From positions 1 through 32,150 of the forward strand of contig PKXZ01000084.1 in the NCBI GenBank assembly GCA_003132525.1: a stretch of DNA of 32,150 bases. Direction: 5' to 3'. Each line of letters opens with the position of its first letter. Position 1 is the first letter of the stretch. Below are positions 31,063-32,150 of the stretch, in pieces. The position numbers and the translations under genes were made by a program. A model generated the notes under the pieces. That model was not told the origin of the DNA and made no database searches. It saw nothing but the letters and a program-made list of their open reading frames with translations. The DNA comes from Candidatus Dormiibacterota bacterium. Its GTDB lineage: Bacteria; Chloroflexota; Dormibacteria; Aeolococcales; Aeolococcaceae.

Positions 31063-32145
31063 ATGGACATGGTGGACGTCAAGGCGGGGCTGGCCGATGA
31101 GGCGCGCCGCCTCGGCTTCGCCGCATGCGGGGTCACCTCGGTGCGGCCGTTCACCGAGGCACGCACCAGGGCGCTCGCCGCGATCGACGCCGGCCGCATG
31201 GACGGCATGGCCTGGTACACGCGCGACCGCGTCGAGGCGTCGGCGGACATCGGCGGACGCTACCCGTGGGCGCGATCGATCATCGCGCTCGCCTGGCCAT
31301 ATCGACCCGCGAGACCGGAGCCTTCCAGCGGTGGCCCGGCCGGGACCGTTCGGGGTCGCTTCTCCGCCTACGCATGCACGGAGGACGGCGGCGGCGCGGT
31401 CGACTACCACGACCTCCTCGCACAACGCTGCGACGCGCTGGTCGCCTGGCTGCGCGAGCGGGTCGACGGCGTCCGAGCCAAGCGTTTCGTGGATCACGGC
31501 TGGGCGCTCGATCGCGCGATCGCCGAGCGAGCCGGGGTCGGATTCGCCGGGAAGCACGCATCGGTGATCACGGTCGCGGCCGGCTCATACGTGCTCCTGG
31601 CGTCCGTCGCCGTGTCAGTCGCGCTTCCGGTCGACGCACCCTCACGGCGTGGGTGCGGCCACTGCACCGCCTGCATCCCGTCCTGTCCGACCGGGGCGAT
31701 CGTCGCGCCCGGTGTCATCGATGCCCGGCGGTGCATCTCGTACCTCACCATCGAACACCGGGGTCCGATCCCGGGTGAGCTGCGCCGGTTGATGGGGACG
31801 TGGGCGTTCGGATGCGACCTCTGTCAGGAGGCGTGTCCCATCAACGAGCGCCTCGCCCCCGACCCGCTCGACGTCGACACGGCAAGCACCGCGCGCGGCC
31901 CGGTGCCGCACCCCGACCTGGTGGAGTGCCTCGAGCTCAGCGATGCCGAGTTCACCGCACGCTTTGAGGGTACTGCAGTCTCCAGGACTGGACGTGCCGG
32001 GCTGGCGCGCAACTGCGCCATCGCGCTCGGCAATGCGGGGGACGGATCAGCGCTCCCAGCGCTACAACGAGCCGCGGCATCGGACCCGGACGCGGTGGTC
32101 CGTGAGGCAGCTCGCTGGGGAATCGCACAACTGACCGGCCGCTGA
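31063..32145 (+). CDS. queG: Epoxyqueuosine reductase
   Basis: 360 residues. QueG is a cobalamin/4Fe-4S enzyme performing the last step of queuosine synthesis in tRNA. Seen: N-terminal GFAACGVTSV, IIALAWPY, the catalytic-loop Asp in VDHGWALDRAIAERAGVGFAGKH (the canonical loop is DTxP; here DHGW), two ferredoxin motifs CGHCTACIPSCP (198-209) and CDLCQEACP, and a HEAT-like C-terminal repeat (ALGNAGDGSALPALQRAA). ATG 31063 follows GGAGGAGG by 12 bases, with ATG 31069 as an alternative; the track extension overlaps the divergent S51 gene. It ends 5 bases before the window end. The pathway's B12 need fits the B12-dependent mutase nearby. Confidence 0.93.
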   Translation: MDMVDVKAGLADEARRLGFAACGVTSVRPFTEARTRALAAIDAGRMDGMAWYTRDRVEASADIGGRYPWARSIIALAWPYRPARPEPSSGGPAGTVRGRFSAYACTEDGGGAVDYHDLLAQRCDALVAWLRERVDGVRAKRFVDHGWALDRAIAERAGVGFAGKHASVITVAAGSYVLLASVAVSVALPVDAPSRRGCGHCTACIPSCPTGAIVAPGVIDARRCISYLTIEHRGPIPGELRRLMGTWAFGCDLCQEACPINERLAPDPLDVDTASTARGPVPHPDLVECLELSDAEFTARFEGTAVSRTGRAGLARNCAIALGNAGDGSALPALQRAAASDPDAVVREAARWGIAQLTGR

Positions 32146-32150
32146 ACGCA

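Noticed and set aside
31006-31557. 184-residue N-terminal extension of the S51-CysS protein
   Set aside because: It is antisense to queG, lacks motifs, and the -10 box 6 bases before ATG 31005 supports the shorter start.

Overview
The window is GC-rich, dense, single-chromosome-like DNA with no insertion sequence, CRISPR array, rRNA or convincing tRNA. Gene content (an F420-associated DUF2342-type metalloprotease, an ATP-type PEPCK homologue, crotonyl-CoA carboxylase/reductase, a two-subunit-type acyl-CoA mutase large chain, NarL-type kinases with a multi-TM N-terminus) and recurrent leaderless-looking -10 boxes fit a Terrabacterial lineage such as Chloroflexota or a relative (Dormibacterota/Limnocylindria-like, or deep Actinobacteria). 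This placement is inference from gene content only.

Layout. (1) 3-3660: a truncated reading frame at the left edge, then a tight minus-strand operon of membrane protein, Rad50/RloC-like ATPase with zinc hook and a HEPN-like tail, and a small HEPN-like protein. This looks like an accessory, possibly defence, module. (2) 3.7-8.6 kb: housekeeping genes: HD hydrolase, SHOCT membrane protein, HSDL2-like SDR, DUF2342 metalloprotease plus Fur regulator, and IlvE. (3) 8.8-14.8 kb: divergent PEPCK with a structured leader, a methyltransferase/metallo-beta-lactamase pair, and a lipoprotein alpha/beta hydrolase overlapping an MFS exporter. (4) 14.8-18.3 kb: two zinc-ribbon membrane proteins (one PrsW-like but lacking the expected EE motif) and Ccr. 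(5) 18.3-24.2 kb: a signalling cluster: one NarL-family histidine kinase amid three receiver proteins, one of which is a receiver / decayed LuxR helix / class III nucleotide cyclase fusion, divergent from a protein with a C-terminal cyclic-nucleotide-binding domain. (6) 24.2-32.1 kb: a membrane protein, acyl-CoA mutase large subunit, small membrane protein, GGDEF-EAL protein, an S51-peptidase/CysS-tail fusion and QueG.

How the genes may work together. Ccr and the mutase (which keeps the Tyr/Arg pair of carboxylated-acyl-CoA mutases) could both serve ethylmalonyl-CoA or propionate/butyrate carbon flow, with PEPCK linking C4 acids to gluconeogenesis. The kinase, the cyclase-receiver and the CNBD protein form a plausible phosphorelay-to-cyclic-nucleotide circuit whose output domain I do not recognise. 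The two strongest candidates for undescribed biology are this circuit and the ATPase/HEPN operon. Several first genes of transcription units carry TANNNT exactly 6 bases before the start codon, which suggests widespread leaderless transcription and helped choose starts.
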